From contig DAZE01000021.1 in NCBI GenBank assembly GCA_002507175.1, positions 40,636-104,635 on the forward strand: a stretch of 64,000 bases of DNA, given 5' to 3'. The first letter of the stretch is position 1. Each line of letters starts with the position of its first letter. The position numbers and the translations under genes were made by a program. The notes beneath the pieces are model-generated. The model was not told where the DNA came from and did not search any database. It saw nothing but the letters and a program-made list of their open reading frames with translations. This document shows positions 26,532 to 36,628 of the stretch, one piece after another. This stretch comes from Euryarchaeota archaeon UBA558 (GTDB lineage Archaea; Thermoplasmatota; Poseidoniia; Poseidoniales; Thalassarchaeaceae).

Positions 26532-29057
26532 GTGTCTCGTCACAATACCGCCCGGCCTGGTGTGCAAATCCGCATACTGCTCCATCTTAGGGACTATGCT
26601 GATTACCGGGATCGGGTCGAAGTACCATTTGCACTATCTCAGATGGGTATCGCGAATGCTGTGTCAATTGCTAGGTCGAACGTACCTAGGGCGATTAGCT
26701 CCTTGAAAGAATCGGGTTATGTCATTGAAAGACAGGCACATATCACAGGAGTCACAAGGAAAAGAAAGGCATACTTCCTAACTGATGAAGGGGTGTCGCT
26801 TTCCGACGAAGTATGGGAATCAGTGTCGGAAAAATTCGTGAAAACCATTAATTCTGGAGGGGTAGTTGAAGAACTCTCAATAGCGGATTTGGTATCAAAA
26901 TCAGAGATCGATCTACGGCATGTTGACATTCTGAGGTACATGGACGATGATGCGACAATCGATCTAACAAGCCTAAACCCAGATCTAATTGAGAGGGACC
27001 TGACCAAACACATTGAACGGCAATTTGTCTCATCTCTGGCGGACATGCCTCGTGTCAAGCAATTTTTTGGGAGAGACAGGGAGTTAGATCAAATCGCAAC
27101 CCTTCTCGAACAATCATCAACATCTGTGATTGTCCCAGGAATTGCTGGAATTGGCAAAACAGCCCTAGCTGTCAAAGTGATTGAACGCTTCACTCATAGG
27201 AGAAATCTCCTATTCCATAGATGCCAGGAGTGGGATGGATCACGCGCCTTTTTGGAGGCTATTGGAGAGTGGCAGGGCCTACTGGGCCAAACGGAGTTGT
27301 CAGATTATCTTCAGGGTGCACAAACTCCCAGTCCTTCTATTTGCTCAAATCTAATCATCGAGGGGTTGAATAGATCACCATCTTTGGTGGTAATTGACGA
27401 CGTACACAAAATAAGCGACGAAGCTCTAGCAACCATCCTAATTTCTGTCTCCAATAGGATAGATGAATGTAAGCAGTCAGGAATAGTCCTCTTCACGAGA
27501 TCATTCAGGAGGATGATCCCCGAGTTCGACACCAGGGGCAGGAGGGTCTCCACCTACCTGAGGCTCGAGGGCCTTGATCGCGATGCAAGCAGGCAACTCT
27601 TGAGTTCAATGCCCTCCATAGAGGACCCTGACTTCTCTCACATTTATGCCCTATCTAGGGGACACCCTCTTGTACTGGAACTGATAAATAGAGGAAACTT
27701 GGCCAATTCAGTACACACAACCCTTGAAGCATTCATAGAGAAGGAGATATTCAGCAGGCTCAACTCAGATGAAAAGAACATACTGGGTGCTATCTCTGTG
27801 TTCAGGGAGCCCATCCCCTTGGAGGCACTTCCCGGGAAAACAACCTCGGACTCGATTGAGAGCCTCATCGATAGAGGCCTAGCACGAAGGGCAAACCAAG
27901 ATGAGTTAGATGTGCACGATTTGGTCAGAGAATTCTCATCTAGGTCTATGGATGAACAAATACAACGAGACTTGCATAAACACGCTGCCGAATGGTACGG
28001 AAAAAAGTCAATGACGACCGGAGACAGGATAGAACATTTTCATCATCTGAACATGGCCAACGATCTCGAGGCCCTTTCAGGAGTTCTGAAAAGCCACGGC
28101 CGGGATTTAGTGAAAGGCGGTCATACAGAACTACTCGGAATTTTAAGGGCCATAGAGGATAACGGACTTGACCCAGATACACAATCAATGGTGCATGAGC
28201 TCTCTGGGGAAATTTTACTCATTCAAGGAATATGGGACGAGGCAGAGAAGGAACTCGACTCAGCAGCATCCATTGCAAAGCGCATGAAGGATCCAAAAAG
28301 AATGTCGAGAATCCTCTCAACTCAGGCCGATTTAGAGGTCAAGCGCGGTGCTTTGGACGATGCTCTTGAGACCCTGAGGCAAGCATTGGGCCTTCAAATC
28401 AAAACAAATGACGCCAAGGGTGCTGCAGACTCATATATCAGCATGGGAGCAATATTCAGGCAAAGGAGAGACGATCGTAGGGCAAGAGAGGTTTATGAGA
28501 ACGTGGAGGAGATGTTGATGGTTGAAGATGCAGGGAAATTGATATCAGCACGGTTGAGATTAGCCGATGGCTTCCTTGAGATCGGAGAGTCTGAGAAAGC
28601 AAGGAAGCATGCTATGGGCGTACACGATTTGTCCTTGGAATTGAATGAGCACCAACTACACGCACGATCGAGGGTCATACTGGGCAGGTACTATGCGAAG
28701 ACGAGGGACTCAGAACTATCCCTGCTGCATTACAACGCGGCACTTGAGACGTTCTCCGAAGAGGCCAACCCGACCAATGCCGTTGAGACAGAGATGCTGC
28801 TCGGCCAGGTTCTGGTTGACGTTGGTAGAACCTCTGAGGCATCAGAACACTACCTAGATGCCCTTTCAATCGCTGAAGCGAACGACTTCAGGCTATTACA
28901 AGCGGAAATTCTCGCTCGGTTAGGGACAATCAGGGGTGATAGATCCGAGAGGGTCGCCTACCTGCAAAGATCCCTTTCCGTATTCAAAGACCTAGGGGCC
29001 CACACTAGGATGAAAGAAATTCAAAACTCAGTTCACAGGGCTTTGATGGGAAGGTAA
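26532..29057 (+). CDS. Winged-helix / STAND ATPase / TPR signalling protein
   Basis: The protein has 841 residues in three parts. Residues ~8-100 form a MarR-like winged helix (ARSNVPRAISSLKESGYV, then TRKRKAYFLTDEG), which is likely DNA-binding. Residues ~175-420 are a STAND-type NTPase with Walker A GIAGIGKT (203-210), Walker B LVVIDDVH (about 285-292), and a sensor-like arginine in LFTRSFRR. From about 500 onward the protein is alpha-helical with TPR-like repeats (KGAADSYISMGAIFRQRRDD). Such proteins usually stay inactive until a ligand is sensed by the TPR part, then oligomerise. Target genes are unknown; the neighbouring surface-protein genes are possible targets. The start codon is GTG. 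The stop TAA abuts the stop of the convergent gene. Confidence 0.88.
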   Translation: MSRHNTARPGVQIRILLHLRDYADYRDRVEVPFALSQMGIANAVSIARSNVPRAISSLKESGYVIERQAHITGVTRKRKAYFLTDEGVSLSDEVWESVSEKFVKTINSGGVVEELSIADLVSKSEIDLRHVDILRYMDDDATIDLTSLNPDLIERDLTKHIERQFVSSLADMPRVKQFFGRDRELDQIATLLEQSSTSVIVPGIAGIGKTALAVKVIERFTHRRNLLFHRCQEWDGSRAFLEAIGEWQGLLGQTELSDYLQGAQTPSPSICSNLIIEGLNRSPSLVVIDDVHKISDEALATILISVSNRIDECKQSGIVLFTRSFRRMIPEFDTRGRRVSTYLRLEGLDRDASRQLLSSMPSIEDPDFSHIYALSRGHPLVLELINRGNLANSVHTTLEAFIEKEIFSRLNSDEKNILGAISVFREPIPLEALPGKTTSDSIESLIDRGLARRANQDELDVHDLVREFSSRSMDEQIQRDLHKHAAEWYGKKSMTTGDRIEHFHHLNMANDLEALSGVLKSHGRDLVKGGHTELLGILRAIEDNGLDPDTQSMVHELSGEILLIQGIWDEAEKELDSAASIAKRMKDPKRMSRILSTQADLEVKRGALDDALETLRQALGLQIKTNDAKGAADSYISMGAIFRQRRDDRRAREVYENVEEMLMVEDAGKLISARLRLADGFLEIGESEKARKHAMGVHDLSLELNEHQLHARSRVILGRYYAKTRDSELSLLHYNAALETFSEEANPTNAVETEMLLGQVLVDVGRTSEASEHYLDALSIAEANDFRLLQAEILARLGTIRGDRSERVAYLQRSLSVFKDLGAHTRMKEIQNSVHRALMGR

Positions 29058-29864
29058 TCAGTGATCCATCGAAATCCTCTTGCTTGCATCCTCCCCTATG
29101 CTATGAGTAAATTCGGGACCTTTCTTTCCAGAAATTGATAGGTCGCCATCAAAAAAATCATGAATTTTCATCAAAACTTCGCTTTCTGCTATGTGAGGGG
29201 CGTTGTTTTTCTCAGATAGGTGGCAGAGCACGATAGATTTCGTTGATGCTGTGACTACTTCACGCAGGATGTTTGCTGTCTGGAGGTTGGAAAGGTGGCC
29301 ACCGCGGCCAGAGATCCTTCTTTTTAGCGAATCGGGATAAGGGCCATTGAGAAGCTTATTTTGATCATAATTCGCCTCGATGGAGATATGAGAACAGCCT
29401 TTCAGATGCTTTTTCAACTCATCGGTGGCTTCACCTAAATCAGTGACATAGGCTGCCCTTTCCCCTCCAGTGAAAATGATGAATGCAACATTATCTGCAT
29501 TATCGTGGGGCACTGGAATCGGCATGACGCTAACATTGTTGTTAATCTCAATTCGATCTAGATCCGAAAAGGTTCGGACCTCCGACATAGGCTGCCAACC
29601 CATCCTAATCGCTGTTTCCAAGTTAGAATGCAATCTTGCACTCCATTTTATTGAAGATTTCAATGCGGATTTTGAGTGATCGGCATGATGGTGAGTGATT
29701 AGAATGTGGTCAATCTGATTTGGATTAATCCCGGCCAATAAAAGCCTTTTTTCCATCTGTTTTGTTGATAGCCCGCAGTCTATCAGAAATACCGTGTCCC
29801 CGTTTTTGTACACCACTGAATTGCCTGAACTACCAGAGCCTAGGTGTGTGATCTCAAGGGACAC
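29058..29864 (-). CDS. Metallo-beta-lactamase-fold hydrolase (YycJ/WalJ-like)
   Basis: The protein has 268 residues with the MBL fold. It has the N-terminal THLGSGSSGNSVV strand-loop typical of YycJ-like proteins, the metal motif THHHADHSKS (H-x-H-x-D-H), a histidine in VPHDNADN, the metal-bridging Asp in VTDLGEAT, and a late CHLSEKNN histidine. Relatives are thought to be nucleases or phosphodiesterases acting on DNA; the exact substrate is not known. The frame is open upstream to 29990, but GTG 29864 gives the family's normal N-terminus and the extra 42 residues look non-coding. It is divergent from the 30009 gene. Confidence 0.85.
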   Translation of the reverse strand: MSLEITHLGSGSSGNSVVYKNGDTVFLIDCGLSTKQMEKRLLLAGINPNQIDHILITHHHADHSKSALKSSIKWSARLHSNLETAIRMGWQPMSEVRTFSDLDRIEINNNVSVMPIPVPHDNADNVAFIIFTGGERAAYVTDLGEATDELKKHLKGCSHISIEANYDQNKLLNGPYPDSLKRRISGRGGHLSNLQTANILREVVTASTKSIVLCHLSEKNNAPHIAESEVLMKIHDFFDGDLSISGKKGPEFTHSIGEDASKRISMDH

Positions 29865-29970
29865 AATACAATGGTGTGTAAGTCGATCAATGAATGAATC
29901 TGTCGTAGGACGTCGAGCATAGGTATTGCTAGAATTATGGCAGTCGTACGAACACCGCTCCATTATGGTG

Positions 29971-29988
29971 ATATATGGTCTGATAATC
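29971..29988 (+). promoter_or_regulatory. Candidate promoter of the D-x-D-G repeat surface protein
   Basis: Two AT-rich boxes, ATATATGG (29971-29978) and TGATAATC (29981-29988), lie 33 and 26 nt before the ATG at 30009. Either could act as the TATA element. No ribosome binding site is seen, so a leaderless or near-leaderless mRNA is likely. Confidence 0.35.
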
Positions 29989-30008
29989 ACCGCGAAGCGG
30001 GGACCGGC

Positions 30009-33000
30009 ATGAGGAGGAAACAGACAGCTGCCTTCCTCGCGATAATCATGCTATCCAGTGTCCTATTCCTCTCTCAGACTAGACCACAGAGCCCCGTTGG
30101 GACCACTAACCCCGAAGAGGCTACCGGAGGTGCACCAATCGCCGTCGACACTGATGAGGATCTGATACCAGATGTCCATGAAAGTGCCTTTTCTGAATCT
30201 ATTAGCATTGCCACATTGGAGGGAGGCTTTGCTGTGTCCGGTTTGGATCCTCTGGACTCCACGGACAACCTCAGCGATTATGACAGAGATGGCGCAAGCG
30301 CCTTGCAAGAATTCTGCTGGCCATACAGCCTAGAGTCTTGTTTCACGACCAGATTATCCTTGACAGGAAAATCCCCGGAGGAAACCGAGAGTGGATTCAG
30401 GGAGTACCTAGATCCAAGGAAGTCAGACACCGATGGAGATGGTCTTCCAGACGGCTTTGAGATTAGTATGTGCACAGATGGAGGTGCCGGATATATTGAT
30501 CAGGCTTCTACTGCGTGGGTGTGCCTCCACTTTGACCCATTAGATCCCAGGGATGCATTCGAGGATCCAGATCAATGCCTTGGCCTACTTGAGTGGGGCT
30601 GTGGAGACGGATATGATTTCGACAGGGACGGAATCCTAGAACCCGGGGAGCGTTTTACGAGCTCTGAAGAATACAGGTATGCCCAGCCTGATAACTGGGT
30701 CGATGAGAGGGACGGACTTTGGTGTCAGGGCCCGATACCAGGGATAGCCGAGGGAGCATGCCAATCCATGGTAGAGTCGGAAACTGGATCGCCTGGTTGG
30801 CTAGGTAGCGACCCAAGGTATCCAGACTCCGACTCATTCGCCATTGTTGATGGAGTTCCTACGCCATTAGCTGTGAGTGGCGATGGAATAACAGATGGCT
30901 GGGAACATCACTATGGATTGGATCCAAGGAATGCATCAGATGCGATCCTTGATTCCGATCAGGATGGTTGGGATTCAAGTAGAGACGGAATATTGACCCC
31001 TGACAATTCAATCGCGACATCAATGTGGGGCGAGGCACTAAGCAATTATGAAGAGTTTAGGATATCACAAGACGATGGGTTCTCAGTAAGGCCCGGGTTA
31101 TATCTCAGTTCCATGGACCGACCGTTGGAAGCTAATTTTCTGACTGAGACCTCACAACCGAGGATCGCAGATTCGGCGATTGTCGGTACCCACGTATCGG
31201 AAAACCAAGGAATAGTGGTAATCACCTCTAGAAATGGAGTGACAATCCTAGATCCATTATCCTACACGACCCAAATCTTTGACCAACCTGTACCTGGGAC
31301 AATATCAGATTCCTTGCTAATCTCTTTGGCAGACAACTCTGTCGCTCTCGTGCTGACATCCAACCTTGGTATCGGGGCATTCCAACTCACTCAAGAAGGA
31401 CTGAACCCCGACTCTTCCTTCTTCCTCCAATCAGACCCAATATTGTCCGCTAATCCATTGTCCTCATCAATGGGGCCAGGGGCGCTCCTTATTTTTGGAA
31501 AAGGTGGACAAGCACACACAACAAGGATCAATCTTGACCAAGGAGTCATATCAATTGAGAGCCCAACAACTGTGGAAGTACTTGAACAGACTCTCAGGGC
31601 CAGAAACGCCACGGGTTCCGTTTCTCTACATGTCGAGAGACCAGGTGACACTCCTCTTCTTTTGATTGGCACGGACAGCGGTTTGATCCGCTGGACGACA
31701 AATGATCTCTCAGACACCTTCGGATCACCTATCTGGGTGTATACTAGGGACAACGCAGAAACCTTTGTTGGAATTGCAGACTTACTCAACTCATCTAAAT
31801 CGGCAATTGTGAACCTTCTTGAGCCTGCGGGGGTACTAACCAGCAGTGGGCAAATTGGGCAGTTGACAGGCGTGTGGCTAGGAACTCCCTCAGGCATTCA
31901 CTTCATCGATCTAGAGGATCTGATTTTTGACCCTCTTTTCGCCATATCCAATGAGAGAATGTACAATCCTGAGGCGTGGCTCTCCGGTGGGAATGATGTA
32001 CTATCTGTTAAGCAAATCCCGGGCATGCTACTCGTTGGTTCAAGGGATGGTTTGTGGGCATTAGAGGGTGATGGTAGTGGAATATTAGGCATGATTGAAC
32101 CTCCTGTCATGATGCGAGGTCCAATTTCAGATGTTACATCCTGGTCCTCTGATGGTGAGCAGTGGATTGCCTCAGGGGTTGAATCTGGACAATACATGAA
32201 TATCCACCCCATCGACCCAACATCTCCGGACTCTGATTACGATGGCATGCCCGATGGATGGGAATTCTATCATGGCCTTGATCCAACGAACCCATACGAT
32301 GCACCACGCGACAAGGACACTGATGGATTCGAGGTTGATGGCCCATTTGGATTTGAAGCTCCGTGGACAAACTTAGACGAATTTCGCTACACCTCCATAT
32401 CCGAAAACGGATCGAATGGAACTGACCCGCGATTGGTGGATTCCGATGGAGATGGCCTGTCCGATGGTGAAGAGTATTGGGGATGGTTTTACGATTCTAC
32501 TTTGTTTCAGTGCCACTATCTTTCAACCGGTGGACCTGGCACACCAGCTCAAATATGCGATGAATCGGACGGCGTTCTTGCTAGACAGGTCCATTTGGCA
32601 GGCTGGCTAAATTCCGGATCAGGAGGTGGGACAGACGTTCCAACAGATCCAACTAATCCAGACACGGACGGCGATGGGATGCCGGATGGATGGGAAATCA
32701 GAAACAGACGGTGGATAGGCGTCGACTACACAGGAGGAAATCTCTGGACACTTGATCCCCTCGACCCATCGGATGCAAACGAAGATGCAGATGGCGATGG
32801 CCTTACCAATGCCTGTGAGTATCGGTGGTCAGTTCTGCTTGAGACTGTCAGAGAGAACGGCCTGACAACACACGGGGAGTCGGCCCAAAGCGCCGCATCA
32901 TGGGTCGCGACCGATCCAAACCTCATTGACTCAGACGGGGACAGTTTGCCTGATGGTTGGGAAGCCCGATATGCATGCTCATGGAATCTGAACAATATAG

Positions 33001-35753
33001 GAATTAACCCCTTGAATGGATCTGATGCATTTCAAAACCCAGACGGCGACGGATATGATGTTGATGGGGACGGGAACCTTTCCATAGAAGAGCAATTTGT
33101 CAATTGGTTCGAATATCACCTGAGAACGGAAATTCTTGTTGGAGGGGCGTGGGAGTCCTCTGAGAACCTCCCGGACAACTTGACGACATGGCTATTCAAC
33201 TCCTCAGATCAAATAAGTGATCCTCAGGGTTCATTTGGCGATTTAGCAAGCACAGAGGTGATCAGCCTCTTGACAGGCATTACCGAACTTGATGTCGGCT
33301 CCTCAAATCCAGTTTCTTCAGACACTGACTCAGATGGCATGCCAGATGGATGGGAGGCTTACCACGCAAGATGGTCCGTTTTCGAGGATAAATGGACGCT
33401 CAATCCTGTTAACGGTGATGATAATGTAGGCGATCCGGATGGAGATGGTTTGACTAATTGGGAGGAATACAACTCCATCCAAGGTAACATGAGCGAGATT
33501 GACTCTCTCATCACAGCGCCCCAATTCTATCTACTGAACAGCGGCGGAGATTGGCTTCCAACACCTTGGTTGACCGCAGACTCAACCTCGTCTTTCGGGG
33601 AATCGGCGAAATTATTACACCCAGACAGCCCAATTACAGCGGATCCGAATAATCCCGACACTGACGGTGACGGGTTGCTAGACGGAGTTGAGATGATTTT
33701 TACAAAGTGGAATTACGAAGAGGAGACATGGACATTGAATCCACTTGTGCCATCTGACGGATACTACGACTCAGATCGTGATGGTCTTACGGACTTAATC
33801 GAATTGAACTTAACTAATACGAATCCTGAGAACGGTGCCCTAGCCCCTCCTGATGCACCAAGGTTCCACGAAGAGGCTTCAACGCTGGATGCACTTGAGT
33901 CAATGAATAGGGTGTATCGAGTTTTGTTTACCAAACAGGGCAGGGCACATATCGCAATTTCACAATTCAACGAATGGCAGTCTGACGGCTTCATGAGGCC
34001 CTTGTTGGCGTCCCTTGTTGGGGTATCCGATCCGAGTGAACAAGATACTGATCGAGATGGAATGAGTGATGGGTACGAATACTGGTTCACTGAGTGGGAC
34101 TTGGAGGCAAATGAATGGACAATCAATCCTTTAACTTCCACAGATGTAAATCGTGATTCTGATAAAGATTCATGGGATTGCAATGGGGATGGTACGATCT
34201 CCCCTTCAGAATCTTTCACCAATCTGGCTGAATATGAATCTCGAATCTATGGCAAACTTCTCGCGGTCGATACAATTCCCTCAGGAATAGGTACAGTCTC
34301 ATATGGTAGCGATGCCATCAACGCCCTCAGGTTCGAGAGTGGCCTTTCAGAAGATGAGGCTATAGAAAGTCTCTATGTGACGTTCTCGACTAAGTCAGAC
34401 CAATCGCTAGAAAGGATGGGCCTCATCAATCAGTTCAATCCAGATAGTTTCAACCGAACCCTCCTTGGAATAAGCGACCCAACTAATGACGACTCTGACA
34501 TGGACGGCCTCCCGGATGGCTGGGAATATTGTTATTCTGTCTTTGGACATTGGCAGCCCTTGCCAGAAACGCAATTGAGATGGTCACTAAACCCATTGAA
34601 CCCACTAGACGGCTCATATGACCCAGATTCAGATGGATGGTATGATAGGACGAACTCAGATGTAGCTGCTACTCAGGGAACCTGGGCCAACCGAGTTTTC
34701 CAACCGTCAAATCTAACCGATCAAATCGACGTAGGGCTAACACCGTTGCTGTTCACAAATCTAATGGAATACAGAAACGGTACACTGCCCCTATCCAACG
34801 ACACTGATCGAGACTCTGTACTAATGGAACCAGAATTCTCACTAACGGGTTCCGTAGTCTCCTACAATCAAAATTACAATCTTTCCGATGGAAGAGAGAT
34901 CCTCAAATACGGGACAAACCCATTGGACAACGACACTGATGGCGACATGATGCCCGATTTCTATGAGTATCACCTTGGGTGGAATGAAATAAACGACAAC
35001 TGGTCTTCATTGATGCAAATAGAGGTTGTCTGGCAACAAATATCCTCCAACAGTTGGAAACCAGTGAACATAAATGGCGGCTCAATCATGAGGCCAATCC
35101 TGAATTGGACGTGGTTTACCTTGGATCCAACCGATCCTACCGATGTAGGTGGAGATGCGGACAAAGATGGCGACTACGAGTGCAATTTAGGGGGTTGTCA
35201 ATACGTCCCATATACGAATTTTCAAGAGTATTTCGGAATAGTCAACGCCACCCTGTCATCACCAGCACTCGTCAGAGCAGCTCCCCTTGTTGATTGCAGA
35301 GGAAATGAAGTCGAGGAAGGGTGGCAATTCAGAGAAGTAGTCTTGGGTCTCTGCGGAAATGCTCCATCATCATCCAGCAATTACCTCCGAATGAACAGGA
35401 TAAGTCAGAGTGACACTCTCTATGCATTAATTATAGATGATAATGACCAAGACTACACTCAGATAGATACTACCAATGACAATGTGATCCTAAGTGGGAA
35501 TTGGACTGATTCATTCCAGAGATTTGCTGGTGATCAATTCCATCTTCCCAACACTGGGCTGGGCGAATATCCATATGGTTGGTGGTTCCTTGACTTTGAC
35601 GGAGACTCAATCGCCGAGGGCACTAGCCCGACAAACTGGGATACAGACGGAGATTGGTTGAACGACAGGTTCGAAATCGCCGATGATCTCATCGATGGCA
35701 TTCGAGGCAATTCAGGCTCTCCCATAAGATATGACGACAGAACAGTACCCTGA
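30009..35753 (+). CDS. Giant secreted protein with ~14 calcium-type D-x-D-G (thrombospondin-3-like) repeats
   Basis: The protein has 1914 residues. A signal peptide (MRRK, then hydrophobic residues 7-22) is followed by acidic loops of the form D-(S/T)-D-x-D-G-x-x-D-G-(W/Y/F)-E. Examples are DTDGDGLPDGFE, DSDYDGMPDGWE, DSDSDGMPDGWE, DTDRDGMSDGYE and DSDMDGLPDGWE. About 14 loops occur, mostly every 100-170 residues, and many are followed by W-x-(L/I)-(N/D)-P-L. Such loops bind Ca2+ in thrombospondin type 3 repeats and bacterial surface proteins. Residues ~370-720 lack them and look like a beta-propeller-type domain (VVITSRNGVTILDP, LLIGTDSGLIRW, LLVGSRDGLWAL). No C-terminal membrane helix is present, so the protein may be released or held non-covalently. 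ATG 30009 is chosen by the signal peptide; the frame is open to 29937. Confidence 0.88.
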   Translation: MRRKQTAAFLAIIMLSSVLFLSQTRPQSPVGTTNPEEATGGAPIAVDTDEDLIPDVHESAFSESISIATLEGGFAVSGLDPLDSTDNLSDYDRDGASALQEFCWPYSLESCFTTRLSLTGKSPEETESGFREYLDPRKSDTDGDGLPDGFEISMCTDGGAGYIDQASTAWVCLHFDPLDPRDAFEDPDQCLGLLEWGCGDGYDFDRDGILEPGERFTSSEEYRYAQPDNWVDERDGLWCQGPIPGIAEGACQSMVESETGSPGWLGSDPRYPDSDSFAIVDGVPTPLAVSGDGITDGWEHHYGLDPRNASDAILDSDQDGWDSSRDGILTPDNSIATSMWGEALSNYEEFRISQDDGFSVRPGLYLSSMDRPLEANFLTETSQPRIADSAIVGTHVSENQGIVVITSRNGVTILDPLSYTTQIFDQPVPGTISDSLLISLADNSVALVLTSNLGIGAFQLTQEGLNPDSSFFLQSDPILSANPLSSSMGPGALLIFGKGGQAHTTRINLDQGVISIESPTTVEVLEQTLRARNATGSVSLHVERPGDTPLLLIGTDSGLIRWTTNDLSDTFGSPIWVYTRDNAETFVGIADLLNSSKSAIVNLLEPAGVLTSSGQIGQLTGVWLGTPSGIHFIDLEDLIFDPLFAISNERMYNPEAWLSGGNDVLSVKQIPGMLLVGSRDGLWALEGDGSGILGMIEPPVMMRGPISDVTSWSSDGEQWIASGVESGQYMNIHPIDPTSPDSDYDGMPDGWEFYHGLDPTNPYDAPRDKDTDGFEVDGPFGFEAPWTNLDEFRYTSISENGSNGTDPRLVDSDGDGLSDGEEYWGWFYDSTLFQCHYLSTGGPGTPAQICDESDGVLARQVHLAGWLNSGSGGGTDVPTDPTNPDTDGDGMPDGWEIRNRRWIGVDYTGGNLWTLDPLDPSDANEDADGDGLTNACEYRWSVLLETVRENGLTTHGESAQSAASWVATDPNLIDSDGDSLPDGWEARYACSWNLNNIGINPLNGSDAFQNPDGDGYDVDGDGNLSIEEQFVNWFEYHLRTEILVGGAWESSENLPDNLTTWLFNSSDQISDPQGSFGDLASTEVISLLTGITELDVGSSNPVSSDTDSDGMPDGWEAYHARWSVFEDKWTLNPVNGDDNVGDPDGDGLTNWEEYNSIQGNMSEIDSLITAPQFYLLNSGGDWLPTPWLTADSTSSFGESAKLLHPDSPITADPNNPDTDGDGLLDGVEMIFTKWNYEEETWTLNPLVPSDGYYDSDRDGLTDLIELNLTNTNPENGALAPPDAPRFHEEASTLDALESMNRVYRVLFTKQGRAHIAISQFNEWQSDGFMRPLLASLVGVSDPSEQDTDRDGMSDGYEYWFTEWDLEANEWTINPLTSTDVNRDSDKDSWDCNGDGTISPSESFTNLAEYESRIYGKLLAVDTIPSGIGTVSYGSDAINALRFESGLSEDEAIESLYVTFSTKSDQSLERMGLINQFNPDSFNRTLLGISDPTNDDSDMDGLPDGWEYCYSVFGHWQPLPETQLRWSLNPLNPLDGSYDPDSDGWYDRTNSDVAATQGTWANRVFQPSNLTDQIDVGLTPLLFTNLMEYRNGTLPLSNDTDRDSVLMEPEFSLTGSVVSYNQNYNLSDGREILKYGTNPLDNDTDGDMMPDFYEYHLGWNEINDNWSSLMQIEVVWQQISSNSWKPVNINGGSIMRPILNWTWFTLDPTDPTDVGGDADKDGDYECNLGGCQYVPYTNFQEYFGIVNATLSSPALVRAAPLVDCRGNEVEEGWQFREVVLGLCGNAPSSSSNYLRMNRISQSDTLYALIIDDNDQDYTQIDTTNDNVILSGNWTDSFQRFAGDQFHLPNTGLGEYPYGWWFLDFDGDSIAEGTSPTNWDTDGDWLNDRFEIADDLIDGIRGNSGSPIRYDDRTVP

Positions 35754-35764
35754 GGTGTCATTTT

Positions 35765-36235
35765 TTGGACGATTCCGCAAAGATCCCCAGTCCCCAACAA
35801 CCGTTGGAGGAAAGAATCCTCTTCATTCAAGAGAACATGGTCTCCTTCGTCAAACAATACAACATGCCCATCGTTGAAGTAGCATTAGTGGTCTCAAAAT
35901 ACATTAGGATTTTACTCGAGAAGCTACAACAAATTGCAAATGTTTCCGGTGAGGAACTACCCTTCCATTTACTGTCGCCCACCCCATTCGACGGGGACAT
36001 TAAGCCACCATTGATCGACTCTTTTCCATTGGAAAGGCTGCTAGATTCGTTGGATGAAGACAGGATGGATATTCTAGACACACTGATGAGAACCGCAATC
36101 AATGCTGTGGAGGTCCCTTTTTCATCCGTACTGGCCCTATTTCGTGATTGGGAGAGGCTAATCAGGACGCAGTTATCAGAGTCCAGGAGCCCAGGCCACT
36201 TATTCAGCCCAATGAAATTTCCAGAGGATTTCTGA
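35765..36235 (+). CDS. Small helical protein of unknown function
   Basis: The protein has 156 residues, with no signal peptide or membrane segment. It is predicted mostly helical, with a hydrophobic stretch around residues 38-50. The start is TTG at 35765, with GAGGTG at 35752-35757 (7 nt spacing) overlapping the stop codon of the upstream giant gene. A later ATG at 35837 is a weaker choice. The tight spacing suggests co-transcription with the 1914-residue secreted protein. The family was not recognised. Confidence 0.65.
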   Translation: MDDSAKIPSPQQPLEERILFIQENMVSFVKQYNMPIVEVALVVSKYIRILLEKLQQIANVSGEELPFHLLSPTPFDGDIKPPLIDSFPLERLLDSLDEDRMDILDTLMRTAINAVEVPFSSVLALFRDWERLIRTQLSESRSPGHLFSPMKFPEDF

Positions 36236-36237
36236 GG

Positions 36238-36567
36238 TCATCTCGACCGTCCAGAAACAATACCGTTTGACACCCACCAAGAGTCTATGATCGACCAAGC
36301 GTAGATTATTGGCCAAAGCACTACAGTGAGAAGAAGTGGGAGTTGGAGGATGAACCACCAGGCTCCTTTTTTGTGCTGCCTGTTGAAATGCTGCCCCAAG
36401 TACAGAAAGGGTACGATAGCCAATAGAATCGAGAACGCAGGCCGCAGGGCCCCCCATGGGCCGATGCCCCCACTGAGCTCATTCCAAATCGCCCTCAAAA
36501 CACCTAAGGGGGTGGCCCCAACGGATGGATTTGAGTCGACAGTGACGGCGAGCTCGGTTGTGGCCAT
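36238..36567 (-). CDS. Small membrane protein, unknown function
   Basis: The protein has 109 residues. A polar N-terminus is followed by two likely membrane segments (about residues 43-60 and 69-93) separated by a basic loop (HFNRQHKKGAWW). It is convergent with the preceding gene, with only 2 nt between stop codons. The hydrophobic pattern and aromatic residues at the segment ends support a real membrane protein, but no family is recognised. Confidence 0.65.
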   Translation of the reverse strand: MATTELAVTVDSNPSVGATPLGVLRAIWNELSGGIGPWGALRPAFSILLAIVPFLYLGQHFNRQHKKGAWWFILQLPLLLTVVLWPIIYAWSIIDSWWVSNGIVSGRSR

Positions 36568-36628
36568 GATAGTCGGGGAGTCTCATTCGACAAATAATTG
36601 ATCCTTTTTTTCAAGCGGGGGGGCTATT

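Noticed and set aside
29865..29990. N-terminal extension of the metallo-beta-lactamase-fold gene to 29990
   Set aside because: The extra 42 residues look non-coding and the family N-terminus starts at GTG 29864.
30420..35690. D-x-D-G rich DNA repeats considered as a tandem repeat or CRISPR array
   Set aside because: Units differ in DNA sequence and spacing and stay in one reading frame; they are protein-level calcium loops.
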